Positions 48,226-61,721 of a stretch of 64,000 nucleotides of DNA are shown in pieces (within the stretch, counting starts at the first letter, position 1; the number at the start of each line of letters is the position of its first letter). The stretch comes from Daucus carota subsp. sativus. Its lineage: Eukaryota; Streptophyta; Magnoliopsida; Apiales; Apiaceae. The notes beneath the pieces were generated by a model. It was not told the DNA's origin. It made no database searches and worked only from the letters and a program-made list of their open reading frames with translations. The stretch lies in assembly GCF_001625215.2 (NCBI RefSeq), contig NC_030389.2:43017454-43081453 (forward strand), in the 5' to 3' direction. The translations under genes and the position numbers were made by a program.

Positions 48226-49714
48226 ATGGCAAAGACAAAAGATGTCAACCAAAACTCCATTTCTTACCCTGTTAGAGGAAGCAACCAAGTTATCAAAGGT
48301 GATCTCTCTATTTCCCCTCCTCTCCCTTCATCCATCTCTCCCTTTCATTTTCTCACCCTCATCCCTCTTTCCCTCTCCTTCTCTCCATTTTTCTCTCCGC
48401 TCATCCTCCCCCTCCCCCCGAAACATTAGATACGATGTGTGCTATAATTTGATTTTTGATTCATCATGGTTTGTGTTGATGTAGTCCAATATGCATACAT
48501 GATACATCACCTTTGTAGTTTATATTTGGGCAGCAAGTCCTCTTTACCATAATGATTTTTTTTTTGTTTTAAATTCTAATAAGAATTTTTAACACATAGA
48601 TTTCTTTTTATCAAATTTTTTGTTGGTATATATAAGTGCAAATTAATTAAGTTCTCTTTTCTGTGAAACTCTTAATTGAAGGGAGTACGTGATGTGTATG
48701 ATTTTATTTATTTGTCCTTTAAGACAGTACTAATATTTGAGCACACTAGCTTCAAACCAAAAACCCTTTCTTGTTTTATAAGCATAAATTTTGTCATTGT
48801 AAAGTTATTGAGGTCAAATTTTTGCCGTTGAAAAGTGTATGTCAATATACATGTTGGCCTCGAGGAGAGGAAGTGTATTGTTTCTTATATCGATGAAATT
48901 CTTGATGTTATGTAGCTGGGGATTGCGTGCTTATGCAACCTTGTGAGCCTAATAAGCCACCCTATGTTGCTCGCGTGGAGAAATTAGAAGCTAACAACAA
49001 AGGTGAAACTACTGTCGAAGTAAGATGGTATTATAGGCCTGAGGAGGCTATTGGTGGCAGAAGACAGTTTCACGGGGAAAAGGAAGTGTTCCTCTCTGAT
49101 CACTATGATTTCCAAAGTGCCAATACCATTATAGGGAAGTGTATTGTGCACTCGTTTAAGGCTTATTGCGAGCTTGAAGAAGTTGCTGTTGAGGATTACT
49201 ACTCTCGCTTTGAGTACCAAGCTTCCTCTGGAGAATTTACAACGGATCGTGTTGCAGTGTGAGAATTTTATGACTCTTCCTGGTTAATATATCCCTTATT
49301 TTTGGTTAAATTGGTTCACAACGTTTTTGCATATTCTAAACTGAAGGTTCTGCAAGTGTGAAATGCCGTACAATCCTGACACCCTAATGATACAGTGCGA
49401 CGAATGCCAAGACTGGTATGACCGTTAAATTTTGCTATATATGTTAATTTTAGTTAGTTTTTATATGCATTATCTTTTTTATTAATAGTTATTTGAGACA
49501 AATTTCATATGCTAGAGCTGCAATTTCCTTTTTAATAGAAAAGTTTCAAGATGGAGCCTTACCATAGTCTATTTTACGGTATAAGTGGACTTATATATTT
49601 ATAGGCATTTTAGATGTTGTACACGCTATTTGTAGGTACCATCCAGCTTGCGTCAAAATGACAACTGCTCGGGCAAGGCAGCTGAGCAGCTATGTCTGTG
49701 ATGAGTGTTCCTGA
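48226..49714 (+). CDS. EBS/SHL-like: EBS/SHL-like BAH-PHD histone reader, array copy 6
   Basis: Exons 48226-48298, 48916-49258, 49347-49415 and 49636-49714, in frame, with the same product. The C run in intron 1 (near 48414) is one base shorter than in most units, and a T run near 48556 is one base longer. No coding difference is seen. Confidence 0.87.
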
Positions 49715-51175
49715 TTTGAAGAACTCTCCTTGCCAGGTATATGACTATACTTAAGCATTTTGACCTCTTTTGTATCTTTTGTGTACCTCCTTTTTCTTTT
49801 CTTCTCTGTGTAATCTAGTCAGTGTTATGCATTTCACACAACTCAGTGTTGCTTGCATTTCTTAACACCGATTTGAGGGTCATCGGGTGTTATCAGTTCT
49901 TAACAATCTTTTGTATGTTGAACTAATGAGAGAAAGTAAAATCACTAAATGTCTATCCTAGAATCCTTATGTCGTCAAACGGAACCTTTTTCAAACTCCT
50001 GTAATTACAAAGCACTATCACATCTGTAGGGAATTACATGTATAAAGTGAATAAGAAATAGCCACAAATCTTATATTGTTATAATGATCTTAACATGCTA
50101 ATTATCTTTGTAGGTGGCCTTCAAATGCTCAACCCCATATTTGCAGGTCTATGTGATTGTAGAAGGAGCCCCTCCCTGGTGCATGAGCAGGTGTTCGAAT
50201 TTATGATATGATAAAGATTATGGTTAAGTTGTATTATGCCTACACTCCATGGGTTAGAAATAATTAGGATTTAAGTTTCTTTTTCAAAATCTATGATGTT
50301 CTTACTAACTTGTTTATCTTTTATGGTTGTTGATCAAATATATATATTGATTGGAGCAAGATTGAACATGGCTCATTGAAAATGAGATATTTTATGTGAA
50401 ATCAAACTTCATGAGTTAGAAATAATTGGGATTCAAGTTTATTCTTTAAAATGAATTTTATCAACTTTTATGTTAAACACAAAATGAATTTGCTGAACCA
50501 AGACATCCTATGCTCAAATGTAATTCCATACTAATTTTCTAAATATAAATGTTCATTTAGACTATGAAGCTGAGTATCTAAAATTATATTCAATATGTCA
50601 AATCGATAATAATGAAGATTTGTTAATATATGAGCTTTGCGTCGTTCTTTTTTTTGATATATGAATCATAATATGTAACAGTAAATTTTAAATTTATGCG
50701 TGTAGTGAACTTAAGATAAAATCTTCGATAATTCATGTTTTTAATCCTACATATTGAGTAGAGATTACCAAATATACATAATAAATTAACAAATCTCACC
50801 CTAAGAATTTATCATTTTATAAATTTCAAAAAAATCAAAGAGTCTTGAACAAGAGAACAATTTAATAGATTTCATATAATATCTTATAAATATCATCATA
50901 TCTTTAAGCATCTTTGCAAATCTTGATTAAATACCTGAAGATGAATTAAAATCAGCATCGAAGAATAACATTATTTCAATACGAATTTAATACATCTGGA
51001 TTACAATAATCAAAGATTTTTAATAGATTTGAATTGAATACACCAGTAAGATTAGAAATTATAAATTATATCAAGAATGAGCACACTTCTCCCCGGTATA
51101 CTAAACTACCTCTTCACTCTTAAACAACGTTTCCTAACAAATTTGGTGATTTTGATTAGAAAGGTTTAACTTTCA

Positions 51176-52664
51176 ATGGCAAAGACAAAAGATGTCAACC
51201 AAAACTCCATTTCTTACCCTGTTAGAGGAAGCAACCAAGTTATCAAAGGTGATCTCTCTATTTCCCCTCCTCTCCCTTCATCCATCTCTCCCTTTCATTT
51301 TCTCACCCTCATCCCTCTTTCCCTCTCCTTCTCTCCATTTTTCTCTCCGCTCATCCTCCCCCTCCCCCCCGAAACATTAGATACGATGTGTGCTATAATT
51401 TGATTTTTGATTCATCATGGTTTGTGTTGATGTAGTCCAATATGCATACATGATACATCACCTTTGTAGTTTATATTTGGGCAGCAAGTCCTCTTTACCA
51501 TAATGATTTTTTTTTGTTTTAAATTCTAATAAGAATTTTTAACACATAGATTTCTTTTTATCAAATTTTTTGTTGGTATATATAAGTGCAAATTAATTAA
51601 GTTCTCTTTTCTGTGAAACTCTTAATTGAAGGGAGTACGTGATGTGTATGATTTTATTTATTTGTCCTTTAAGACAGTACTAATATTTGAGCACACTAGC
51701 TTCAAACCAAAAACCCTTTCTTGTTTTATAAGCATAAATTTTGTCATTGTAAAGTTATTGAGGTCAAATTTTTGCCGTTGAAAAGTGTATGTCAATATAC
51801 ATGTTGGCCTCGAGGAGAGGAAGTGTATTGTTTCTTATATCGATGAAATTCTTGATGTTATGTAGCTGGGGATTGCGTGCTTATGCAACCTTGTGAGCCT
51901 AATAAGCCACCCTATGTTGCTCGCGTGGAGAAATTAGAAGCTAACAACAAAGGTGAAACTACTGTCGAAGTAAGATGGTATTATAGGCCTGAGGAGGCTA
52001 TTGGTGGCAGAAGACAGTTTCACGGGGAAAAGGAAGTGTTCCTCTCTGATCACTATGATTTCCAAAGTGCCAATACCATTATAGGGAAGTGTATTGTGCA
52101 CTCGTTTAAGGCTTATTGCGAGCTTGAAGAAGTTGCTGTTGAGGATTACTACTCTCGCTTTGAGTACCAAGCTTCCTCTGGAGAATTTACAACGGATCGT
52201 GTTGCAGTGTGAGAATTTTATGACTCTTCCTGGTTAATATATCCCTTATTTTTGGTTAAATTGGTTCACAACGTTTTTGCATATTCTAAACTGAAGGTTC
52301 TGCAAGTGTGAAATGCCGTACAATCCTGACACCCTAATGATACAGTGCGACGAATGCCAAGACTGGTATGACCGTTAAATTTTGCTATATATGTTAATTT
52401 TAGTTAGTTTTTATATGCATTATCTTTTTTATTAATAGTTATTTGAGACAAATTTCATATGCTAGAGCTGCAATTTCCTTTTTAATAGAAAAGTTTCAAG
52501 ATGGAGCCTTACCATAGTCTATTTTACGGTATAAGTGGACTTATATATTTATAGGCATTTTAGATGTTGTACACGCTATTTGTAGGTACCATCCAGCTTG
52601 CGTCAAAATGACAACTGCTCGGGCAAGGCAGCTGAGCAGCTATGTCTGTGATGAGTGTTCCTGA
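51176..52664 (+). CDS. EBS/SHL-like: EBS/SHL-like BAH-PHD histone reader, array copy 7
   Basis: Exons 51176-51248, 51866-52208, 52297-52365 and 52586-52664, in frame, with the same product. The upstream region still has the ancestral A at both sites that distinguish units 8-10. One A is missing in ATCAAAGATTTTT near 51010. Confidence 0.87.
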
Positions 52665-54127
52665 TTTGAAGAACTCTCCTTGCCAGGTATATGACTATAC
52701 TTAAGCATTTTGACCTCTTTTTGTATCTTTTGTGTACCTCCTTTTTCTTTTCTTCTCTGTGTAATCTAGTCAGTGTTATGCATTTCACACAACTCAGTGT
52801 TGCTTGCATTTCTTAACACCGATTTGAGGGTCATCGGGTGTTATCAGTTCTTAACAATCTTTTGTATGTTGAACTAATGAGAGAAAGTAAAATCACTAAA
52901 TGTCTATCCTAGAATCCTTATGTCGTCAAACGGAACCTTTTTCAAACTCCTGTAATTACAAAGCACTATCACATCTGTAGGGAATTACATGTATAAAGTG
53001 AATAAGAAATAGCCACAAATCTTATATTGTTATAATGATCTTAACATGCTAATTATCTTTGTAGGTGGCCTTCAAATGCTCAACCCCATATTTGCAGGTC
53101 TATGTGATTGTAGAAGGAGCCCCTCCCTGGTGCATGAGCAGGTGTTCGAATTTATGATATGATAAAGATTATGGTTAAGTTGTATTATGCCTACACTCCA
53201 TGGGTTAGAAATAATTAGGATTTAAGTTTCTTTTTCAAAATCTATGATGTTCTTACTAACTTGTTTATCTTTTATGGTTGTTGATCAAATATATATATTG
53301 ATTGGAGCAAGATTGAACATGGCTCATTGAAAATGAGATATTTTATGTGAAATCAAACTTCATGAGTTAGAAATAATTGGGATTCAAGTTTATTCTTTAA
53401 AATGAATTTTATCAACTTTTATGTTAAACACAAAATGAATTTGCTGAACCAAGACATCCTATGCTCAAATGTAATTCCATACTAATTTTCTAAATATAAA
53501 TGTTCATTTAGACTATGAAGCTGAGTATCTAAAATTATATTCAATATGTCAAATCGATAATAATGAAGATTTGTTAATATATGAGCTTTGCGTCGTTCTT
53601 TTTTTTGATATATGAATCATAATATGTAACAGTAAATTTTAAATTTATGCGTGTAGTGAACTTAAGATAAAATCTTCGATAATTCATGTTTTTAATCCTA
53701 CATATTGAGTAGAGATTACCAAATATACATAATAAATTAACAAATCTCACCCTAAGAATTTATCATTTTATAAATTTCAAAAAAATCAAAGAGTCTTGAA
53801 CAAGAGAACAATTTAATAGATTTCATATAATATCTTATAAATATCGTCATATCTTTAAGCATCTTTGCAAATCTTGATTAAATACCTGAAGATGAATTAA
53901 AATCAGCATCGAAGAATAACATTATTTCAATACGAATTTAATACATCTGGATTACAATAATCAAAAGATTTTTAATAGATTTGAATTGAATACACCAGTA
54001 AGATTGGAAATTATAAATTATATCAAGAATGAGCACAATTCTCCCCGGTATACTAAACTACCTCTTCACTCTTAAACAACGTTTCCTAACAAATTTGGTG
54101 ATTTTGATTAGAAAGGTTTAACTTTCA

Positions 54128-55616
54128 ATGGCAAAGACAAAAGATGTCAACCAAAACTCCATTTCTTACCCTGTTAGAGGAAGCAACCAAGTTATCAAAG
54201 GTGATCTCTCTATTTCCCCTCCTCTCCCTTCATCCATCTCTCCCTTTCATTTTCTCACCCTCATCCCTCTTTCCCTCTCCTTCTCTCCATTTTTCTCTCC
54301 GCTCATCCTCCCCCTCCCCCCCGAAACATTAGATACGATGTGTGCTATAATTTGATTTTTGATTCATCATGGTTTGTGTTGATGTAGTCCAATATGCATA
54401 CATGATACATCACCTTTGTAGTTTATATTTGGGCAGCAAGTCCTCTTTACCATAATGATTTTTTTTTGTTTTAAATTCTAATAAGAATTTTTAACACATA
54501 GATTTCTTTTTATCAAATTTTTTGTTGGTATATATAAGTGCAAATTAATTAAGTTCTCTTTTCTGTGAAACTCTTAATTGAAGGGAGTACGTGATGTGTA
54601 TGATTTTATTTATTTGTCCTTTAAGACAGTACTAATATTTGAGCACACTAGCTTCAAACCAAAAACCCTTTCTTGTTTTATAAGCATAAATTTTGTCATT
54701 GTAAAGTTATTGAGGTCAAATTTTTGCCGTTGAAAAGTGTATGTCAATATACATGTTGGCCTCGAGGAGAGGAAGTGTATTGTTTCTTATATCGATGAAA
54801 TTCTTGATGTTATGTAGCTGGGGATTGCGTGCTTATGCAACCTTGTGAGCCTAATAAGCCACCCTATGTTGCTCGCGTGGAGAAATTAGAAGCTAACAAC
54901 AAAGGTGAAACTACTGTCGAAGTAAGATGGTATTATAGGCCTGAGGAGGCCATTGGTGGCAGAAGACAGTTTCACGGGGAAAAGGAAGTGTTCCTCTCTG
55001 ATCACTATGATTTCCAAAGTGCCAATACCATTATAGGGAAGTGTATTGTGCACTCGTTTAAGGCTTATTGCGAGCTTGAAGAAGTTGCTGTTGAGGATTA
55101 CTACTCTCGCTTTGAGTACCAAGCTTCCTCTGGAGAATTTACAACGGATCGTGTTGCAGTGTGAGAATTTTATGACTCTTCCTGGTTAATATATCCCTTA
55201 TTTTTGGTTAAATTGGTTCACAACGTTTTTGCATATTCTAAACTGAAGGTTCTGCAAGTGTGAAATGCCGTACAATCCTGACACCCTAATGATACAGTGC
55301 GACGAATGCCAAGACTGGTATGACCGTTAAATTTTGCTATATATGTTAATTTTAGTTAGTTTTTATATGCATTATCTTTTTTATTAATAGTTATTTGAGA
55401 CAAATTTCATATGCTAGAGCTGCAATTTCCTTTTTAATAGAAAAGTTTCAAGATGGAGCCTTACCATAGTCTATTTTACGGTATAAGTGGACTTATATAT
55501 TTATAGGCATTTTAGATGTTGTACACGCTATTTGTAGGTACCATCCAGCTTGCGTCAAAATGACAACTGCTCGGGCAAGGCAGCTGAGCAGCTATGTCTG
55601 TGATGAGTGTTCCTGA
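54128..55616 (+). CDS. EBS/SHL-like: EBS/SHL-like BAH-PHD histone reader, array copy 8 (one silent change)
   Basis: Exons 54128-54200, 54818-55160, 55249-55317 and 55538-55616, in frame. The protein is identical to the other intact copies. The only coding difference seen is silent: GCT to GCC at 54951 (Ala in RPEEAIGG). Upstream it carries G at 53846 and 54006, shared with units 9 and 10, and a private change (GAGCACAATTCTCC) near 54035. Confidence 0.88.
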
Positions 55617-57079
55617 TTTGAAGAACTCTCCTTGCCAGGTATATGACTATACTTAAGCATTTTGACCTCTTTTTGTATCTTTTGTGTACCTCCTTTTTCT
55701 TTTCTTCTCTGTGTAATCTAGTCAGTGTTATGCATTTCACACAACTCAGTGTTGCTTGCATTTCTTAACACCGATTTGAGGGTCATCGGGTGTTATCAGT
55801 TCTTAACAATCTTTTGTATGTTGAACTAATGAGAGAAAGTAAAATCACTAAATGTCTATCCTAGAATCCTTATGTCGTCAAACGGAACCTTTTTCAAACT
55901 CCTGTAATTACAAAGCACTATCACATCTGTAGGGAATTACATGTATAAAGTGAATAAGAAATAGCCACAAATCTTATATTGTTATAATGATCTTAACATG
56001 CTAATTATCTTTGTAGGTGGCCTTCAAATGCTCAACCCCATATTTGCAGGTCTATGTGATTGTAGAAGGAGCCCCTCCCTGGTGCATGAGCAGGTGTTCG
56101 AATTTATGATATGATAAAGATTATGGTTAAGTTGTATTATGCCTACACTCCATGGGTTAGAAATAATTAGGATTTAAGTTTCTTTTTCAAAATCTATGAT
56201 GTTCTTACTAACTTGTTTATCTTTTATGGTTGTTGATCAAATATATATATTGATTGGAGCAAGATTGAACATGGCTCATTGAAAATGAGATATTTTATGT
56301 GAAATCAAACTTCATGAGTTAGAAATAATTGGGATTCAAGTTTATTCTTTAAAATGAATTTTATCAACTTTTATGTTAAACACAAAATGAATTTGCTGAA
56401 CCAAGACATCCTATGCTCAAATGTAATTCCATACTAATTTTCTAAATATAAATGTTCATTTAGACTATGAAGCTGAGTATCTAAAATTATATTCAATATG
56501 TCAAATCGATAATAATGAAGATTTGTTAATATATGAGCTTTGCGTCGTTCTTTTTTTTGATATATGAATCATAATATGTAACAGTAAATTTTAAATTTAT
56601 GCGTGTAGTGAACTTAAGATAAAATCTTCGATAATTCATGTTTTTAATCCTACATATTGAGTAGAGATTACCAAATATACATAATAAATTAACAAATCTC
56701 ACCCTAAGAATTTATCATTTTATAAATTTCAAAAAAATCAAAGAGTCTTGAACAAGAGAACAATTTAATAGATTTCATATAATATCTTATAAATATCGTC
56801 ATATCTTTAAGCATCTTTGCAAATCTTGATTAAATACCTGAAGATGAATTAAAATCAGCATCGAAGAATAACATTATTTCAATACGAATTTAATACATCT
56901 GGATTACAATAATCAAAAGATTTTTAATAGATTTGAATTGAATACACCAGTAAGATTGGAAATTATAAATTATATCAAGAATGAGCACACTTCTCCCCGG
57001 TATACTAAACTACCTCTTCACTCTTAAACAACGTTTCCTAACAAATTTGGTGATTTTGATTAGAAAGGTTTAACTTTCA

Positions 57080-58567
57080 ATGGCAAAGACAAAAGATGTC
57101 AACCAAAACTCCATTTCTTACCCTGTTAGAGGAAGCAACCAAGTTATCAAAGGTGATCTCTCTATTTCCCCTCCTCTCCCTTCACCATCTCTCCCTTTCA
57201 TTTTCTCACCCTCATCCCTCTTTCCCTCTCCTTCTCTCCATTTTTCTCTCCGCTCATCCTCCCCCTCCCCCCCGAAACATTAGATACGATGTGTGCTATA
57301 ATTTGATTTTTGATTCATCATGGTTTGTGTTGATGTAGTCCAATATGCATACATGATACATCACCTTTGTAGTTTATATTTGGGCAGCAAGTCCTCTTTA
57401 CCATAATGATTTTTTTTTGTTTTAAATTCTAATAAGAATTTTTAACACATAGATTTCTTTTTATCAAATTTTTTGTTGGTATATATAAGTGCAAATTAAT
57501 TAAGTTCTCTTTTCTGTGAAACTCTTAATTGAAGGGAGTACGTGATGTGTATGATTTTATTTATTTGTCCTTTAAGACAGTACTAATATTTGAGCACACT
57601 AGCTTCAAACCAAAAACCCTTTCTTGTTTTATAAGCATAAATTTTGTCATTGTAAAGTTATTGAGGTCAAATTTTTGCCGTTGAAAAGTGTATGTCAATA
57701 TACATGTTGGCCTCGAGGAGAGGAAGTGTATTGTTTCTTATATCGATGAAATTCTTGATGTTATGTAGCTGGGGATTGCGTGCTTATGCAACCTTGTGAG
57801 CCTAATAAGCCACCCTATGTTGCTCGCGTGGAGAAATTAGAAGCTAACAACAAAGGTGAAACTACTGTCGAAGTAAGATGGTATTATAGGCCTGAGGAGG
57901 CTATTGGTGGCAGAAGACAGTTTCACGGGGAAAAGGAAGTGTTCCTCTCTGATCACTATGATTTCCAAAGTGCCAATACCATTATAGGGAAGTGTATTGT
58001 GCACTCGTTTAAGGCTTATTGCGAGCTTGAAGAAGTTGCTGTTGAGGATTACTACTCTCGCTTTGAGTACCAAGCTTCCTCTGGAGAATTTACAACGGAT
58101 CGTGTTGCAGTGTGAGAATTTTATGACTCTTCCTGGTTAATATATCCCTTATTTTTGGTTAAATTGGTTCACAACGTTTTTGCATATTCTAAACTGAAGG
58201 TTCTGCAAGTGTGAAATGCCGTACAATCCTGACACCCTAATGATACAGTGCGACGAATGCCAAGACTGGTATGACCGTTAAATTTTGCTATATATGTTAA
58301 TTTTAGTTAGTTTTTATATGCATTATCTTTTTTATTAATAGTTATTTGAGACAAATTTCATATGCTAGAGCTGCAATTTCCTTTTTAATAGAAAAGTTTC
58401 AAGATGGAGCCTTACCATAGTCTATTTTACGGTATAAGTGGACTTATATATTTATAGGCATTTTAGATGTTGTACACGCTATTTGTAGGTACCATCCAGC
58501 TTGCGTCAAAATGACAACTGCTCGGGCAAGGCAGCTGAGCAGCTATGTCTGTGATGAGTGTTCCTGA
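57080..58567 (+). CDS. EBS/SHL-like: EBS/SHL-like BAH-PHD histone reader, array copy 9
   Basis: Exons 57080-57152, 57769-58111, 58200-58268 and 58489-58567, in frame, with the same product. It carries the derived upstream G at 56798 and 56958. Intron 1 has TTCACCATC in the CT-rich tract, one base shorter than most units and shared with copy 3. Confidence 0.87.
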
Positions 58568-60030
58568 TTTGAAGAACTCTCCTTGCCAGGTATATGACTA
58601 TACTTAAGCATTTTGACCTCTTTTTGTATCTTTTGTGTACCTCCTTTTTCTTTTCTTCTCTGTGTAATCTAGTCAGTGTTATGCATTTCACACAACTCAG
58701 TGTTGCTTGCATTTCTTAACACCGATTTGAGGGTCATCGGGTGTTATCAGTTCTTAACAATCTTTTGTATGTTGAACTAATGAGAGAAAGTAAAATCACT
58801 AAATGTCTATCCTAGAATCCTTATGTCGTCAAACGGAACCTTTTTCAAACTCCTGTAATTACAAAGCACTATCACATCTGTAGGGAATTACATGTATAAA
58901 GTGAATAAGAAATAGCCACAAATCTTATATTGTTATAATGATCTTAACATGCTAATTATCTTTGTAGGTGGCCTTCAAATGCTCAACCCCATATTTGCAG
59001 GTCTATGTGATTGTAGAAGGAGCCCCTCCCTGGTGCATGAGCAGGTGTTCGAATTTATGATATGATAAAGATTATGGTTAAGTTGTATTATGCCTACACT
59101 CCATGGGTTAGAAATAATTAGGATTTAAGTTTCTTTTTCAAAATCTATGATGTTCTTACTAACTTGTTTATCTTTTATGGTTGTTGATCAAATATATATA
59201 TTGATTGGAGCAAGATTGAACATGGCTCATTGAAAATGAGATATTTTATGTGAAATCAAACTTCATGAGTTAGAAATAATTGGGATTCAAGTTTATTCTT
59301 TAAAATGAATTTTATCAACTTTTATGTTAAACACAAAATGAATTTGCTGAACCAAGACATCCTATGCTCAAATGTAATTCCATACTAATTTTCTAAATAT
59401 AAATGTTCATTTAGACTATGAAGCTGAGTATCTAAAATTATATTCAATATGTCAAATCGATAATAATGAAGATTTGTTAATATATGAGCTTTGCGTCGTT
59501 CTTTTTTTTGATATATGAATCATAATATGTAACAGTAAATTTTAAATTTATGCGTGTAGTGAACTTAAGATAAAATCTTCGATAATTCATGTTTTTAATC
59601 CTACATATTGAGTAGAGATTACCAAATATACATAATAAATTAACAAATCTCACCCTAAGAATTTATCATTTTATAAATTTCAAAAAAATCAAAGAGTCTT
59701 GAACAAGAGAACAATTTAATAGATTTCATATAATATCTTATAAATATCGTCATATCTTTAAGCATCTTTGCAAATCTTGATTAAATACCTGAAGATGAAT
59801 TAAAATCAGCATCGAAGAATAACATTATTTCAATACGAATTTAATACATCTGGATTACAATAATCAAAAGATTTTTAATAGATTTGAATTGAATACACCA
59901 GTAAGATTGGAAATTATAAATTATATCAAGAATGAGCACACTTCTCCCCGGTATACTAAACTACCTCTTCACTCTTAAACAACGTTTCCTAACAAATTTG
60001 GTGATTTTGATTAGAAAGGTTTAACTTTCA

Positions 60031-61518
60031 ATGGCAAAGACAAAAGATGTCAACCAAAACTCCATTTCTTACCCTGTTAGAGGAAGCAACCAAGTTATCA
60101 AAGGTGATCTCTCTATTTCCCCTCCTCTCCCTTCATCCATCTCTCCCTTTCATTTTCTCACCCTCATCCCTCTTTCCCTCTCCTTCTCTCCATTTTTCTC
60201 TCCGCTCATCCTCCCCCTCCCCCCCGAAACATTAGATACGATGTGTGCTATAATTTGATTTTTGATTCATCATGGTTTGTGTTGATGTAGTCCAATATGC
60301 ATACATGATACATCACCTTTGTAGTTTATATTTGGGCAGCAAGTCCTCTTTACCATAATGATTTTTTTTTGTTTTAAATTCTAATAAGAATTTTTAACAC
60401 ATAGATTTCTTTTTATCAAATTTTTTGTTGGTATATATAAGTGCAAATTAATTAAGTTCTCTTTTCTGTGAAACTCTTAATTGAAGGGAGTACGTGATGT
60501 GTATGATTTTATTTATTTGTCCTTTAAGACAGTACTAATATTTGAGCACACTAGCTTCAAACCAAAAACCCTTTCTTGTTTTATAAGCATAAATTTTGTC
60601 ATTGTAAAGTTATTGAGGTCAAATTTTTGCCGTTGAAAAGTGTATGTCAATATACATGTTGGCCTCGAGGAGAGGAAGTGTATTGTTTCTTATATCGATG
60701 AAATTCTTGATGTTATGTAGCTGGGGATTGCGTGCTTATGCAACCTTGTGAGCCTAATAAGCCACCCTATGTTGCTCGCGTGGAGAAATTAGAAGCTAAC
60801 AACAAAGGTGAAACTACTGTCGAAGTAAGATGGTATTATAGGCCTGAGGAGGCTATTGGTGGCAGAAGACAGTTTCACGGGGAAAAGGAAGTGTTCCTCT
60901 CTGATCACTATGATTTCCAAAGTGCCAATACCATTATAGGGAAGTGTATTGTGCACTCGTTTAAGGCTTATTGCGAGCTTGAAGAAGTTGCTGTTGAGGA
61001 TTACTACTCTCGCTTTGAGTACCAAGCTTCCTCTGGAGAATTTACAACGGATCGTGTTGCAGTGTGAGAATTTTATGACTCTTCCTGGTTAATATATCCC
61101 TTATTTTTGGTTAAATTGGTTCACAACGTTTTTGCATATTCTAAACTGAAGGTTCTGCAAGTGTGAAATGCCGTACAATCCTGACACCCTAATGATACAG
61201 TGCGACGAATGCCAAGACTGGTATGACCGTTAAATTTTGCTATATATGTTAATTTTAGTTAGTTTTTATATGCATTATCTTTTTTATTAATAGTTATTTG
61301 AGACAAATTTCATATGCTAGAGCTGCAATTTCCTTTTTAATAGAAAGTTTCAAGATGGAGCCTTACCATAGTCTATTTTACGGTATAAGTGGACTTATAT
61401 ATTTATAGGCATTTTAGATGTTGTACACGCTATTTGTAGGTACCATCCAGCTTGCGTCAAAATGACAACTGCTCGGGCAAGGCAGCTGAGCAGCTATGTC
61501 TGTGATGAGTGTTCCTGA
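60031..61518 (+). CDS. EBS/SHL-like: EBS/SHL-like BAH-PHD histone reader, array copy 10 (last full copy)
   Basis: Exons 60031-60103, 60721-61063, 61152-61220 and 61440-61518, in frame, with the same product. It carries the derived upstream G at 59749 and 59909. Intron 3 has one A fewer in ATAGAAAGTTTC. About 200 bp after the stop, at 61722, near-identity with the other units ends, so its downstream region is the diverged one. Confidence 0.88.
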
Positions 61519-61721
61519 TTTGAAGAACTCTCCTTGCCAGGTATATGACTATACTTAAGCATTTTGACCTCTTTTTGTATCTTTTGTGTACCTCCTTTTT
61601 CTTTTCTTCTCTGTGTAATCTAGTCAGTGTTATGCATTTCACACAACTCAGTGTTGCTTGCATTTCTTAACACCGATTTGAGGGTCATCGGGTGTTATCA
61701 GTTCTTAACAATCTTTTGTTC

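Larger units (their letters stand above)
32010..61721 (+). repeat. Tandem array of ten units of about 2.95 kb, each with an EBS/SHL-like gene
   Basis: Taking the phase from AACTAATGAGAG, units start at 32010, 34959, 37909, 41077, 44023, 46971, 49921, 52872, 55824 and 58775. The array ends at about 61721. Unit lengths are 2946-2952 bp except unit 3 (3168 bp, with a 226-bp internal duplication). Units 4-10 are nearly identical; units 1-3 carry more one-base indels. Each unit has about 1.25 kb upstream DNA, a four-exon gene of about 1.5 kb, and about 200 bp downstream. All units are in the same orientation. Confidence 0.95.

Noticed and set aside
32010-61721. Satellite DNA or a CRISPR-like array
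   Set aside because: The unit is 2.95 kb with a spliced gene of known domain make-up, and there are no short direct repeats with unique spacers. This is a gene array.
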